A stretch of 64,000 bases of DNA from contig NC_092354.1 in the NCBI RefSeq assembly GCF_963676685.1, forward strand, positions 69,862,178-69,926,177, read 5' to 3'. A program made the position numbers and the translations under genes. Position 1 is the stretch's first letter. Each line of letters opens with the position of its first letter. Positions 23,791 through 37,600 of the stretch are shown in pieces. Below the pieces are notes generated by a model. That model was not told where the DNA came from and searched no databases. It was given only the letters and a program-made list of their open reading frames with translations. The DNA comes from Mytilus edulis (Eukaryota; Mollusca; Bivalvia; Mytilida; Mytilidae).

Positions 23791-24464
23791 CATATCTCAT
23801 CTTCTTAAATCTACTTACACACAAGTTATTGTCCGGAAAATTAAAAAAAATGCTTGTTTTGGATCCTGTTTCCTAGACTGTTGGTAACATAAACCAACCA
23901 GATGCTCCGCAGGGCGCAGCTTTATACGACCGCAGAGGTTGAACCCTGAACGGTTGGGGCAAGTATGGACACAACATTCAAGCTGGATTCAGCTATAAAT
24001 TTGGATTGTGATTAAATAGTTGACACAGCATAGGTTTCTGACACAGAATGAATGTGGTCTAATGAACTTAAAAAAAATATGTTTGCCTTTGAACAATTCA
24101 CTATGCTGTTGAATATTAATCCTCTCAAAAAAATGTTTGAAGAAATTTTCTTTTTATTTATGAAATCTGAAATGAAAAAAATTGACCCCCCAATTTTTTT
24201 TTCACATCCCCCTTTCCCTTATTTCAAAACTGATCTCAATTCAAATTTCTAATGAAGTTTGCAAACAATAACTACTCATTTAAATACATCATAAAATATT
24301 AAAATGTAAAAAAAGTGCTTGTTTTTACTGAATGGTAAAGATTGTTTTAATCTATCAGTTGGTAGTAAAAGTGAATATACATTGTATATATATTGTATAA
24401 AACAATGATTTAAGTTGATTCAACTACTATTCTGGACAAAGAAAGATAACTCCAATTGAAATCC

Positions 24465-24668
24465 AATTGGAATTTCTTGCTATTGCACAATATTGTGCAA
24501 TTAGATATTTCTTGCTATTGTGCAATACTGTGCAATTGAAAATATTTGCTATTGCACAATACTGTGCAATTGAAGATTTCTTGCTATTGCACAATACTGT
24601 GCAATTGAAGATTTCTTGCTATTGCTGAATACTGTGCAATTGAAAATTTCTTGCTATTGCACAATACT
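24465..24668 (+). repeat. Tandem repeat, ~37-38 bp, about 5-6 units, each with a hairpin
   Basis: The unit is of the form ttgcacaatactgtgcaa plus gaagatttcttgctat. The first 18 bases are a near-perfect palindrome (TTGCACA / TGTGCAA), so every unit could fold into a small hairpin. Confidence 0.75.
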
Positions 24669-24684
24669 TAATATAATAATTTTG

Positions 24685-25207
24685 GATCCTGATTTGGACC
24701 AACTTGAAAACTGGGCCCATAATCAAAAATCTAAGTACATGTTTAGATTCAGCATATCAAAGAGGCCCAAGAATTCAATTTTTGTTAAAATCAAGTTTAA
24801 TTTTGGACCCTTTGGACTTTAATGTAGACCAATTTTAAAACGGGACCAAAAATTAAGAATCTACATACACAGTTAGATTTGGCATATCAAAGAACCCCAA
24901 TTATTCAATTTTTGATGAAATCAAACAAAGTTTAATTTTGGACCCCGATTTGGACCAACTTGAAAACTGGGTCAATAATAAAAAATCTAAGTACATTTTT
25001 AGATTCAGCATATCAAAGAACCCCAAGGATTCAATTTTTGTTAAAATCAAACTAAGTTTAATTTGGGACCCTTTGGACCTTAATGTAGACCAATTTGAAA
25101 ACGGGACCAAAAATTAAGAATCTACATACACAGTTAGATTCGGCATATCAAAGAACCCCAATTATTCAATTTTTGATGAAATCAAACAAAGTTTAATTTT
25201 GGGACCC
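24685..25207 (+). repeat. Direct duplication, 256-bp period, two units
   Basis: The anchor ggaccaacttgaaaactggg occurs at 24696 and 24952. Both units continue with matching aaaatctaagtaca, ttcagcatatcaaag and acgggaccaaaaattaagaa blocks. Confidence 0.75.
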
Positions 25208-25665
25208 TTTGGGCCCTTTATTCCTAAACTGTTGGGACCAAAACTCCCAAAATCAATACCAACCTTCCTTTTGTGGTCATAAACATTGTGTTTAAATTTC
25301 ATTGATTTCTATTTACTTAAACTAAAGTTATTGTGCAAAAACCAAGAATAATGCTTATTTGGGCCCTTTTTTGGCCCCTAATTCCTAAACTGTTGGAACC
25401 AAAACTCCCAAAATCAATCCCAACCTTTCTTTTGTGGTCATAAACCTTGTGTCAAAATTTCATAGATTTCTATTAACTTCAACTAAAGTTATAGTGCGAA
25501 AACCAAGAAAATGCTTATTTGGGCCCTTTTTGGCCCCTAATTCCTAAAATGTTGGGACCAAAACTCCCAAAATCAATCCCAACCTTCCTTTTGTGGTCAT
25601 AAACCTTGTGTTTAAATTTCATAGATTTCTATTCACTTTTACTAAAGTTAGAGTGCGAAAACTAA
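25208..25665 (+). repeat. Direct triplication, ~160-bp period
   Basis: The anchor ttcctaaa..tgttgg occurs at 25221, 25382 and 25541, followed each time by accaaaactcccaaaatcaa and ttttgtggtcataaac. Confidence 0.75.
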
Positions 25666-25739
25666 AAGTATTCGGACGACGACGCCAACGTGATAGCAAT
25701 ATACGACGAAATTTTTTTCAAATTTTGCGGTCGTATAAA

Positions 25740-26602
25740 AATCAATCCAAACCTTTCTTGTGTGGTATTGATCCTTCTATTTTTAAGTATGTAGGGACAG
25801 ACAAGTGTAAAACTAAATGCCTCTCTTCACTACGGCAGGAGCATAAAATTTGATCAACACTACATTGTTTTAAACTCGTTCCAATTATTGCTGATATATA
25901 CATATGATAAATGTTTCATTAAATGTCAGCAATTGAATATGTGAAAGTGCTAACAAAACCAGAAGAACAGAAATCCTGTATTCAATTGTCCCCCCCCCCC
26001 CCCAACATGGGTGACAAACAGAAATAATACAAATGTCAACATTTTATTCTTTGTAGAAATATATCAATAAAATATAACAATAAGCATAACTGACAAGTAC
26101 ATATTATTCAATTAATTTTACACAACTGAGTTTGGTTTAACACTCTATGCAGTTTTCTGTTTCAGAACCGTCTGGATAATAATTTTTAAGAAAATACAAC
26201 AAAACGTTGTGATTAGTTAAAAACAATCAAACAATGGAAATTTTATCAATGAATTTAGTTTTTTTCTTTTCATTTTGGGATAAGAAAATATCAAAATTAC
26301 ACACACTCCTTTAGATTTTGAAATGATGATTTGAAGGCCTAGGACTTATTATTATTATTATTATTATTAAAAGAATTGAAAACTGAGGGATTTGGTTCAA
26401 ATCAAAAATATTAAAATATGATGGGTGGTGGTTATTTAAAAAGAATAGCCTGAAGGGTAATAAAAGGAAATTATCAATCAAAGATTCATGTCTGACAATG
26501 TAAATTAAAGAGTTCCCTTTAATGATTCCCTCTAAATCAAGAATTTGATTAAATCTTTTAAACTGTTACTTATAAGCAATGACCAACAGATAACCTATTC
26601 TT
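25740..26602. other. Non-coding stretch with homopolymer and (ATT)n tracts
   Basis: Contains a C-run at about 25990-26003 and an (att)n microsatellite at about 26350-26370. No gene or transposon was recognised. Confidence 0.4.
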
Positions 26603-26610
26603 AAATAGGG

Positions 26611-27636
26611 CAAGGCTTCCAAAACGGTCATATATTCCGGTCATTTGTATAATGTCCGGTAAAAGTCCGGCTGGGCAAAGCATGAAACGGTCATATACTT
26701 TTTAGTTTTCAAGGCTTTTTCGGTCATTTTTACATAATTCACGATCTTTTTGATCCAACCTTTTGCCTTTAACATCAACACATTTCCGGTCATAAATGCG
26801 ACATGAAGATTAATTACTATCAAAACAAAACCTACTTCAATACCTTCTAATTTTAATCAAGGCTAATTAGTAGTAGGACAGCTGAAATCTACCTGTTCAG
26901 GTGACAGGTGAACTATGTTCAGTACCGGACATCGTATTTAAATTGATCGGTTTATTCACAATTATTTTCTTACATTTCAGCGGTTTGTATTTAATTGATT
27001 AAGTCCAATAGATTAAAATTATTAGAAATTAGTTTATCAACATGATTTGATGAAAAATTTTATAAAAAGGTTTTAAATAAAAAATCGTCAGAACTATGTC
27101 GTATGAATTAGAACACGTGTGCGCATGTGCACAGGTGGGAAATTCAATAATGCATCCTACATTTCTTTAAAAATGCTAAAATTATCATTGATATCTGTAT
27201 CTAACGTTCAATTCAAGTATTTTGTTGAAGAAACAACGTGGAAAGAGCTTCTTCTCTCAGTCGTGCTTTGTAAACGTACACGGATTTTACGTATCCGTTT
27301 ATGGTCCATGTTTTACCATTGTCAAGTCAACATCCGGTTGAAACGAAAGTAAAGTTTTTGACAATGTCAATTTGCACAAATAAAAAGTCTAAGGCAGATA
27401 GGAGCACGCTGATGTGCACACTTTGAATAGTGCACTGCCAATTTAACAGTTACATCCGAACATCAAATTCATATCATATCAAAGTAAAGTTTAATTTTTT
27501 TTTTAATGTAATGCCAATCATTGGAATGGCCGTCTGATTACCATACTATTGCCTTTTTGTGACTAAGTCTTAAGGGATTAAAATCGGGATCAGATATGAA
27601 TTGTCCGGCTGGCTCAAATATTTTTTGGAAGCCCTG
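26611..27636. mobile_element. Non-autonomous hAT-type element, 1026 bp, 8-bp target duplication
   Basis: It is flanked by an exact 8-bp direct repeat, aaataggg, at 26603-26610 and 27637-27644. The ends are inverted: caaggcttccaaaa on the left and ttttttggaagccctg on the right, giving a CARGG start as in hAT elements. The left part holds five scattered copies of cggtcat. A 77-codon plus-strand ORF (27119-27352) shows no transposase features. Most likely a MITE or internally deleted copy. Confidence 0.75.
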
Positions 27637-27644
27637 AAATAGGG

Positions 27645-28698
27645 TATCCCTTAATTTACAGCATGCCTGGTCTGTTGGAACTTAAAATAATCACAAATTT
27701 AGTGACAATAAAACATGTACAGTAACACATACTTTTAAACAACCATATGTAATAAAAGACAACGTATACATGACATTGACCAGTCTTAAGTCATTAGGTA
27801 TACATGGAATGTCACTTCAGAATATATATAAAATATAAAATATAAATTTGATATAATGTATCAAAAAACAATAGTTTCATGTAGTGTACATGATGTATAG
27901 AATGATGATCTTTGAACTTTTTTTCCTTTAACCTTGAAAGTTTTTCTTCTTATGTGTCAGATGGAATGCTTAATGAAAAATCAACATTGATGTGAAATAA
28001 TAATGCTTGCAATTTACAAATCAAGTAGTAATTTTGGGGAAGTATGGCCGCATCATTTTAATTTATAATTTTCAAGATTTTAGGGAAAGATAAGATTTGA
28101 TGCTATAATATTAAGCAGGATTTGAATTTCATTTGTAATTGGTAGGAAAAAAAACCAAAAAACGATATTTTAAAATTTAAAAAGAAATTTAGAGAGTTAA
28201 ATACATACATTTTGTAAGTGATTTTATTTTTCATACACAACTTAAATAGGTAGAGACCTTTTACATAGCCTTCCATATATCAGTCACACAACAAACTTAT
28301 GGTGTACATCATGAAATGGATATTTAATCTTTCTCATTGCCTCAGTCTAAAAGAATATGTACTTTATATTAACTGTAACTGTTACAACGGAATGTACTTT
28401 TTGAGTTATCTCCCTTTTTAGATATTTCATATGTTTTTTTAATATCTCTTAACAATAATACCAATAGTTTTTTTTTCACTTTTAGCCATGTATTACATAG
28501 GTAATAGTAAAAAAATGGAAAGTTTAAAACATTACTTAGCGTTCTAAAAAATTATCAAAAATAAAAAAGTGTATGTTCTCTCCCCATTGCCTTTTGAAAA
28601 ATGTTTAGCATGCATATGATTTACAGTGAATGTCAGTCTGAACAAAAAAGATGTCATTGTGATGTGGCCATACTTGAGACTCTCATATATATCATGTT
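27645..28698. other. Downstream flank of the CALML4-like gene
   Basis: AT-rich non-coding DNA. The part near 28698 should be the 3' UTR of the minus-strand gene. No other feature was recognised. Confidence 0.35.
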
Positions 28699-31600
28699 TT
28701 AATAATCTGGTACAGGGGTTAACAATGTCTTTACAAATTCATTGTATCTGATCTGTCCACCTGGTTGTGTTCCTGCATCTCGTAACATTGCTTCAACTGT
28801 AAAAATAAAACACACCATATAATTATAAAATTACATAATTGCTCTGTAAAAGATGGTATGGTTGATCATGAAAAGTACAGAGGATTCAAAATCAAAATTC
28901 AGAAAACATTTAAAATATTTTTTAAAGGAATATGTACATAATATATGTATAGGGACAAAAAATGTAAAAATCCTGAAAACATTTGTGTGTGATGATATGT
29001 TAACCTTATCATCTGATGCAGAGCTCTGCAATCTTATAAAATCAGTAAGTAAATATAAGGGCAAGGTCATTCTTAAGGAGTTGCCACAATGTTGTTCAAA
29101 GTACAAACTGTATAAATCCATTTGTTACTAATCATTGATTTAAAATCATGCTCAGAGGGATTATTTAAATTCAAGGATTCAGCAAATACTGAATGACTAC
29201 AAGTTCTGATTGTACCAAACAGGTCTGAAAATTATAAAATAATGAACTTCCTGGCAAAATGTTAAATTAGACTTTGAATACTATAAGAGCCACGTGAATT
29301 TTGTAATAAAATATCCATGCTCCATAGGTGTTTTAAAATTTAAAGTTTCGTCACACATGAAAGGACTGCCCTGCAGATCTGAGATAGTTACAACTATACA
29401 TTATTATATTGATTCATTGTCACTTATAGGGTCTTTGCATCGGAACTAAACACATTTATTTAAAAACCAGTTGTTGGCATGACACAGTTATGTTCTTCTC
29501 ATATATTTTATGATGGTATGATACTAAACCCCTAACGGGAAGGATTGTGCCTGATATTCATATGATGAAGACATAATCTTTCAATCAGTTTATGAAGTCT
29601 GGAGCTGGCATGTCAGTTAACTGCTAGTAGTCTGTTGTTATTTATATATTATTGTCATTTTGTTTATTTTCTTTGGTTACATCGTCTGACATCAGACTCA
29701 GACTTCTTTTGAACTGAACTTTAATGTGCGTATAAAATGCGTTTACTAAATTTCTACATTGGCTAGAGGTATAGGGGGAGGTTGAGATCTCATAAACATG
29801 TTTAACCGCGCCACATGTTTGCGCCTGTCCCAAGTCAGGAGCCTCTGGTCTTTGTTAGTCTTGTATTATTTTTAATTTTAGTTTCTTGTGTACAATTTCG
29901 AGTTTGTATGGCATTCATTATTACTGAACTAGTATACATATTTGTTTAGGGGCCAGCTGAAGGACGCCACCCGGTGTGGGAATTTCTCGCTGCATTGAAG
30001 ACCTGTTGGTGACCTTCTGCTGTTGTCTGTTCTATGGTCGGGTTGTTGTCTCTTTGACACATTCCCCATTTCCAGTCTCAATTTTATTATATATCTTAAA
30101 ACTGAAGCTGCATAATATGACTATGTATTAAACCAAATATTTTAATACTTAGTTGGTATAAACTTAATTACAAATTATTGTCAAACAGCCTGGCGGATCT
30201 AAACAATATTACACAACATATTATACTCAATCAGATAAATTTCCTGACCAAATACCAAATCCACAGCTGAGTAATAAAATCTTATATCAATACATTCATA
30301 CCTTCTCGGCTAGTTAATTTTTCTCCTAGATTCATTAAGATATGTCTAACTTCTGATGCATTAACATAGCCTTTACTCTGTGTATCATGAGCTTTAAAGG
30401 CATTTATCAGTTCTTTTTCTGGATTTTCTACTCCTTTGTGGTCATGCATACATTCCAGGAAAGATGCAAATTCTATATCTGTTAATTAAGAAATAAATGT
30501 ATTAATTTTTGGAAAAAACACTAACATGACTTATACTGTTAGTAGTTGTAAGCAGGGATGGGGTCAATTATAATCGATTAAATTACAATTACTGTGCTAA
30601 TAAAATGTAATCGATTACATTACAATTACACCTTATTTCAAATGTAATAGATTACATTAGATTACTTTTCTTTAAGAATTGGTGTTCTCTGTGTAAATAA
30701 GTTGTTTCCAAGAAAAATTTAGGAAGTACATGTCCTAATATTTCTGACTTTGTATGGTTTCAGAGGAGATGCTGCTCAATGAAATAGGTCTGAGTCTTTC
30801 TTTAGTACTGTAGTATATACTTCTGTATGCCTAGTAATGTATTTCTGTGAAACCCCACCTTCACAGTCAATATTGCTACCTACAGAAGCAATAACAGCAA
30901 CAACAACGGCTATCAGTAAAGTCATTACAGAAATTGATCCTGATTTACAGGAGAAAAAAACAAGAAAAAAGAAAAACAAAGACAATACAAAAAGCAAGCC
31001 AAAAGTTGAATCAAAAGGACCAATAGACAAATTCATTGTAAACCCTGAATCAACAACACCAGTACAAAAACAGGGGAAAAGACCAGCAACAACCCCTACA
31101 GATGAATATCACAACAGACAAACTGATTCCAGTAAATCATCAAAGACATAGGTACAAGAACAGTTACCATATATCATTTCCTTTCAAAATATATTATCCA
31201 TACAACAATGCCTAAGTCAATGGACATAATAATTTGTACTTGTACAAATATCTGTATATACTCCTATTTTATATATATCTATAAAAAATAATTAAAAAAA
31301 TATGTGGCAGTGTATGATACAATAACATTAGATTGTATATACTCTGCACAAAACAAAATAGAACAATTAACTCTATAAATAGATTGTTGTCAATATAATA
31401 TGTATAGATCAATGAAACTACTCCTTTTTTTCCCATATGAAATAACAAGTATAGTTATATATACATATGTAATAATTTGTGTTTCAATGTACCAAAATAT
31501 CAATATGTGCGCTATGTCATATAATCATGTAAACAGAAAACCAATAGCACTCTACTATATTTATATAGATATGCAAATTAATTTCATCGCCATTTCCACA

Positions 31601-34600
31601 CACCTGTATACAAAATGTAAACAAATCAGTTTGACCTATTTATACCTGTTTTTATATGCAGATAATTATCCTTTTTTAGTTGTAACCTCAAAAGTTTCCA
31701 TTCATGCATTATGTCTTCTTTTTTTTAATTATTTGAATCAGAATCTCCGTGTCCTGCTAAATATTTGTATAATTAAAGTCAAGCCCCGTAAACAAAATAG
31801 TTGTAATATCTGTACTGTTATCATAAGCACACGAAAGTATTTGATAATAATCTCCCGTTATTTTTGCTACTTGTTTATTAATGTCTTTATTTCTGAAAAG
31901 TGTTTTAAAAATATACAATTAACGAAAAATAAATTCAATACTCACCAATTCAGAAAGATATATATTATATCCATCACATTTATATATTTCTATGTACGGT
32001 ATATTAGTCTATTAAAGTTAATCCTCGTGCGAATTAATCGTTTTACATGTGAAGGTCAATATATTTTACCAGCTAACAATTCTAAATATAGAAATAGGTG
32101 GAAACCTATTAAAGTCGGTCAATATGAAATTAAATGTATGTGTGTACATGTAATTATATTTAGTCTAGCAACTCACACAGTCAAAGTTAAAACTGTCATT
32201 AGAGATGCACATATGATTGTATTTTTATCTCTAAATTCTGTATATATTTGTATGTATATTCTGCTTTTTATATTTGAAATACATGTATCAAATACTTTTT
32301 TAAAAACAAAATCAAGATGTCAACTAATCCATTGCATATATGTTCTTTAAATTGTCAGGGGTTAGGAAAATATGAAAAAAGAATTAGACTAAAAGAATGG
32401 ATAAAACAACAAAAATGCAACATAATATTTTTACAAGAAACACATTTTTCGAACAATTCAATAGATAAAGAATTTACGGGCGATTTATATCATAGTTTTG
32501 GAAGCACGCAATCAAGAGGTGTTTCGATTTATATCAACCAAAAAATTAAGTATGAAATCATAGATAAATATGTAGATCAAGACGGAAGAATTGTTTTAAT
32601 CAACATAGAAATCGATAAAAATATATTTACCTTTGTAAACCTTTATGCCCCAAACACATGTAAAGATAGAAATATATTCTTTAAAAAAGCTTTAAGTGTC
32701 ATTGAAAAATATAGTCTTGGTATAATTATCATAGGCGGTGATATGAATGAAACGCTTAATATAAAAGATAGAAAAAGTAATAAAAAAGATCAACAAAAAA
32801 TAAAAAATAAGACAAATGGGCTAAAAACTTTGATAAAAAAACTAAAAGTTATAGATATATGGAGAGCTATAAATCCAAATAAAACGCAATATACCTGGAA
32901 AAGGAAAAATAATGAAGTAGCTAGTAGAATTGATTATTTTCTAGTAAGTGAAGATGTGAGACCAAGAGTACTCAGCACTGATATACGACCTGCAACAATT
33001 CAATATACAGATCACTTAGCGATTTCACTTAAAATTAATCATTGTCAAGGGAACAAAGGAAAGGGATACTTCAAATTAAACAACAATATTCTTAACGACG
33101 AATCATACAAAATAAAAATAAATACTTTGATAGATAAATATAAAAAATTAAGAAATAAAAAAAGTCTAGCAATCGTGTGGGATCTTTTTAAAATAGAAGT
33201 AAGAGAGAAAACTATAGAACATTGTAAATTAAAAGCTAAACATAAAAGAGATGAAATTACAAAACTAGAACAAGAACTTAAACTTTTGAATGAAATTCAT
33301 GATAACAACCTGGATGGAAAAAATAATTTGCCAAATATAATAGATTCAATAAATAAAACAGAAGAAACGCTACAAACTCTATATTCAGATAAAATAAAAG
33401 GGGCACAAATAAGATCACGAGTTAAATGGATAGAAGAGGGCGAAAAAAATACAAAATATTTCTTGGGATTAGAAAAATCAAGACAAACTAGGAAAAACAT
33501 TACTGCTATAAGGGACAGTAAAGGAGAAATAACAGAAGATCAAGGCAAAATATTAGATACGGGGAGAAATTATTATGTCAATTTATATAAGTCAACTAAC
33601 CCTGATCTAACAGAAATTGAAAATTATATTGAAAAAACTAAAATAAATTACAAATTAAGTACAAAAGAAGGCAATGAAATTGACGGCAACCTGACAATAG
33701 AGGAATGTACACAATCTGTTTTTAAAATGAAACTTAATAAAACACCAGGTATCGATGGTCTCTCAATTGAATTTTATAGAGCTTTTTGGTCAAACTTACA
33801 AAACTTTGCTGTAGATGTTTTTAATAATTGCTATGAAAAAAAAGAATTAACAAATTCTCAGAAACTTGGATTGATTACCCTTATATACAAGAAAAACGAC
33901 CCATTAAATTTAGATAATTATAGACCAATTACCTTACTAAATGTAGATACCAAAATTATAGCATACTCTCTTGCACAAAGACTGAAACCAATATTGCATA
34001 AAATTATTCATAGTGACCAAAACGGTTATGTAAAAAATAGATATATAGGATTTAATATTAGACAAATCCAAGATATTATAGATTATTCGGAAAAATTCAA
34101 TGTAGATGGAGCTATCCTATTTTTAGACTTCACAAAGGCATTTGACTCGCTAGAATGGGAATTTATGTATTGTTCTTTAAAGAAATTTGGCTTCCAGGAA
34201 TCTCTTTTGAGGTGGATAAATACGTTATACACAGATATAAAGGGTTGCATATTAAATAATGGCTGGATTTCAAGACCCTTCAACATTGAGCGCGGAATCT
34301 GTCAAGGGTGTCCCGCGAGTTCTATAATTTTCGTAATTGCTGTTGAAATTTTAGCTAGTAGATTAAGACAGAATAAAAATTTTAAAGGTTTTCAAATTAA
34401 ACTAGATAATAAAACCCATACATTAAAATTAAGCCAGCTTGCAGACGACACCACTTTATTTTTAAATTCAAAACAAGAAGTGTCATTAACTCTGAATATT
34501 ATAGAAATTTTTGGATCACTTTCAGGCCTAAAGCTTAACCGAAATAAAACAGAAGGAATATGGCTCGGCAATTTAAAGTCCTGCAAAGATAAAGTTGAAA

Positions 34601-37600
34601 ACATTAATTTTACACAAAAACCTATAAAAGTTTTGGGAATATACTTTGGACTTAATAAAAATGAGTGTAAAAAATTAAACTTGCAACGACAATACGAAAA
34701 ATCTGAAAAAATAATTAAAGATTGGAATAAAAGAAATTTAACTATGTTAGGTAAGATAACTCTTGTTAAATCATTAATCTTACCGAATATTACTTAATAT
34801 GTTGCATCTGTAACCGAAATTGATAACGAATACCTAGCAAAATTTAAAAAATTAATATACAGTTTTACATGGAATAATAAATCTGAAAAGGTTAAAAGGG
34901 ATATAATAAGTAAAAATTACCATGCTGGCGGGCTTAAAATGATAAACATAGATAAATATCTAGAAGTGATAAATATTAGTTGGGTAAAAAAACTCATCGA
35001 CAACGAAGATCTATCACCCAATTGGAAAGTATTACCAAGATTTTATTTTGATAAATTTGGACAAGAATTCCTTATATTTAAAATGAATTTTACCAATATT
35101 AATTTGGTCTATAAACTGAAAGAACTAATTCCACAATTTTACTTAAGAATAATCAAATCATGGATAAATACAAAATCTGAAAAGGAATTGGATCATCTAT
35201 CATATAAACAAATAAGACAGCAGCTTATATGGGGCAATAAAAATATCAAATTAAACGGTAAATGTCTCATCTTCAAAAACTGGATAAACAGCAAAATTCT
35301 TTTTTTAAATGACATTATTGATAATAAAGGAAAATTTAATCAAAACATGATCTTAGATAAACTTTCCTGTCATGCTAACTGGTTTTCAGAATATTCTAAA
35401 TTAATGAAAGCAATACCAAAACAGTGGTTACAAGAGCTAACTAAAGAAGAATCATTAAAAACAAAAGTCACCATTGACTCCGAATATAAATTTAAAGATA
35501 AAAAAGGGAAAATGGTATCACTTAAAAACATTTCCTCCAAAGACATTTACATCTCCCTCTTAAATAGATATTATGAAAAACCAATAGGATTTCAAAAATG
35601 GGACAACATATTTATCTTGGAAAACAACACAAACAAAAGACAACAAATGCTAAATTATATCTTTTACTATATACAAGATAATAAATTCAAAATGTTAAGA
35701 TGGAAATTTCTGCACTACATTTTACCAACCAAACAATTACTTTTCTCTTGGAAAATAACTAAAACTCCGCTATGTAATATTTGTGATGTCATCGAAGATT
35801 ATGAGCACTACTTTTTAACATGCAAATTTCTGAAATCATTTTGGAATCAAATAAAACTTTTACTTGATAAACTTAAAATAGGACATCACATCATATCAAT
35901 TAAATCACTTTTGTACGGATACAAAATAAACGATACAAGTTACTACAGTATTAATGATTTAATTACAATTATTCTTTTTACTGTATACAAAGGATACTAT
36001 ATATCCGAACAAAAAACAAAACAAATTAATATGTTTGAAATTTTCAAAAAAGAATTTCTTCAATATCATGAAATATTGATAAATAAAGAAGGCAAATACG
36101 AAAAATTCCATAATCTGGTTGCAGCAAAAATTAAATTAATTTCATAAATTAGAATTTATTATACATCATGTTATCATATTTCTATTCAGTTACATACATG
36201 TCATTATTACTATATATACATATTGTGCACTAACAAGTACTAACTTATCAATAAAATGTATATATTATATACAGAAATACATTACTTTTTTTTACTATAT
36301 ATAGTTGTATTTTCTGTATTTAGTTATATGTTTTTTTCAATACATGCAATATGTAGTATAAATAAATATGTGTTTTTTTTCTGCATGTAGTAATATGTTC
36401 CATATCCATTTATATGTAATTCCTTTGCCACATTCACTTGTATGGAGTAACCTGGACAATTTTATTTTGTACATGTACATGATGTAAGTACATGTTGTTT
36501 CCTGGGCCAAATATATGTCTGTAGTTATATAATTGCCGGTAAACGGACAGAAAGTCACAGGACAAAGTCACAGGACATAAAGTCACAAATTTGGTAGAAC
36601 AAAAAGTCACAAATAATTTGTTGACAATTGATTCAATATATACGAGAGAAAGATCTTGAAATATTTTCTTTTTGTAACATATTTTTATTTCTAAGTTTAG
36701 GCAATTGTTCATAAGCCTTGATAAATGAAAATTTATTAAAATTATTCATACAAAGGACATATTTCTTGGCAGAAAAAAGCCATTTAGGTAGTTAGCCACT
36801 GTGACATTTTGTTTTCATAACAATTATTTGATCATAATCGATATTTATTGAACACATTTTGAATTACAAAGTTGCTTCATATAAAAAAGTTCAAGAAAAA
36901 ACAAAAAAAATATTTAAAAAATTAGTGTAGTCTTGTTCAAAGAAAAATAATCTCAAAACTGAATTGTGACTTTTTGTCCTGTGACTTTTTGTCCGTGACT
37001 TTTTGTCTGTGACTTTTTGTCCTGTGACTTTCTGTCCTACATTCATAATTGCTATGGGCCTATATTTTTTTATAAAACAGTAATCTGGGTCATATTAGTT
37101 ATAGCCAGTTACCTTGCCTGAGTGGGCCATATTTTATCATATTTAATTACCTGGTCCATAATTTGTAAAATACTTTGATACTTCTTCTTTGGTTGGACTA
37201 TACCCCAGAGATCTCATTATAATTGACAGATTTTCTTCATTTTTGATACTCTTTCGTGCATGATAAAAGAAGCATTCCTTGAACTCTGAAAAGAACAAAA
37301 ATGTACAAACATAACTTATAACATGTATAATAAATCATATAAAACAATGCATAAAGTATAAATAACGTACGTTACAGATTTAAACCTTCGTATTTTTTAA
37401 CTATTGTTCCTGTAGCACTATTATCTTTAAGAAAGGGTCCAAATATAAACCAGAGAATTATAGGCCTATTTCTTTAACATGCATATGTTGCAAACTTATA
37501 GAACATGTTGTAGTTAGCGCAATCATGACACACGCAGACAACCATAACATCCTGTATCCCCTTCAACACGGCTTTCGAAAAAATAGATCTTGTGAAACTC

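Larger units (their letters stand above)
23901..25739 (+). mobile_element. Composite repeat element with three internal tandem arrays
   Basis: A 14-bp inverted repeat marks the body: tttatacgaccgca at 23921-23934 and tgcggtcgtataaa at 25726-25739. The common bivalve start gatgctccgcagggcgcagc lies at 23901. From left to right it holds a unique part, a 37-38-bp array, a 256-bp duplication and a 160-bp triplication. The ORFs inside are short and fall in tandem units, so none is called as a gene. Confidence 0.65.
30837..36150 (+). mobile_element. L1/Tx1-like LINE in CALML4 intron 3, antisense to the gene
   Basis: The element comprises the possible ORF1 remnant, the 316-codon ORF and the nearly intact ORF2. 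The left limit is uncertain because the start may be truncated near 30840. The 3' limit is also uncertain: ORF2 ends at 36147 and AT-rich sequence follows, with no clear poly(A) or target duplication identified. Confidence 0.6.

Noticed and set aside
27119..27352. 77-codon ORF inside the hAT-type element
   Set aside because: No transposase motif (such as a BED finger or the hAT dimerisation region) is visible, and its length is within chance.
28831..29131. Overlapping ORFs of 92 and 96 codons on both strands in CALML4 intron 4
   Set aside because: They overlap on opposite strands, show no known motif, and lie next to the last CALML4 exon. Chance or an unknown repeat explains them better.
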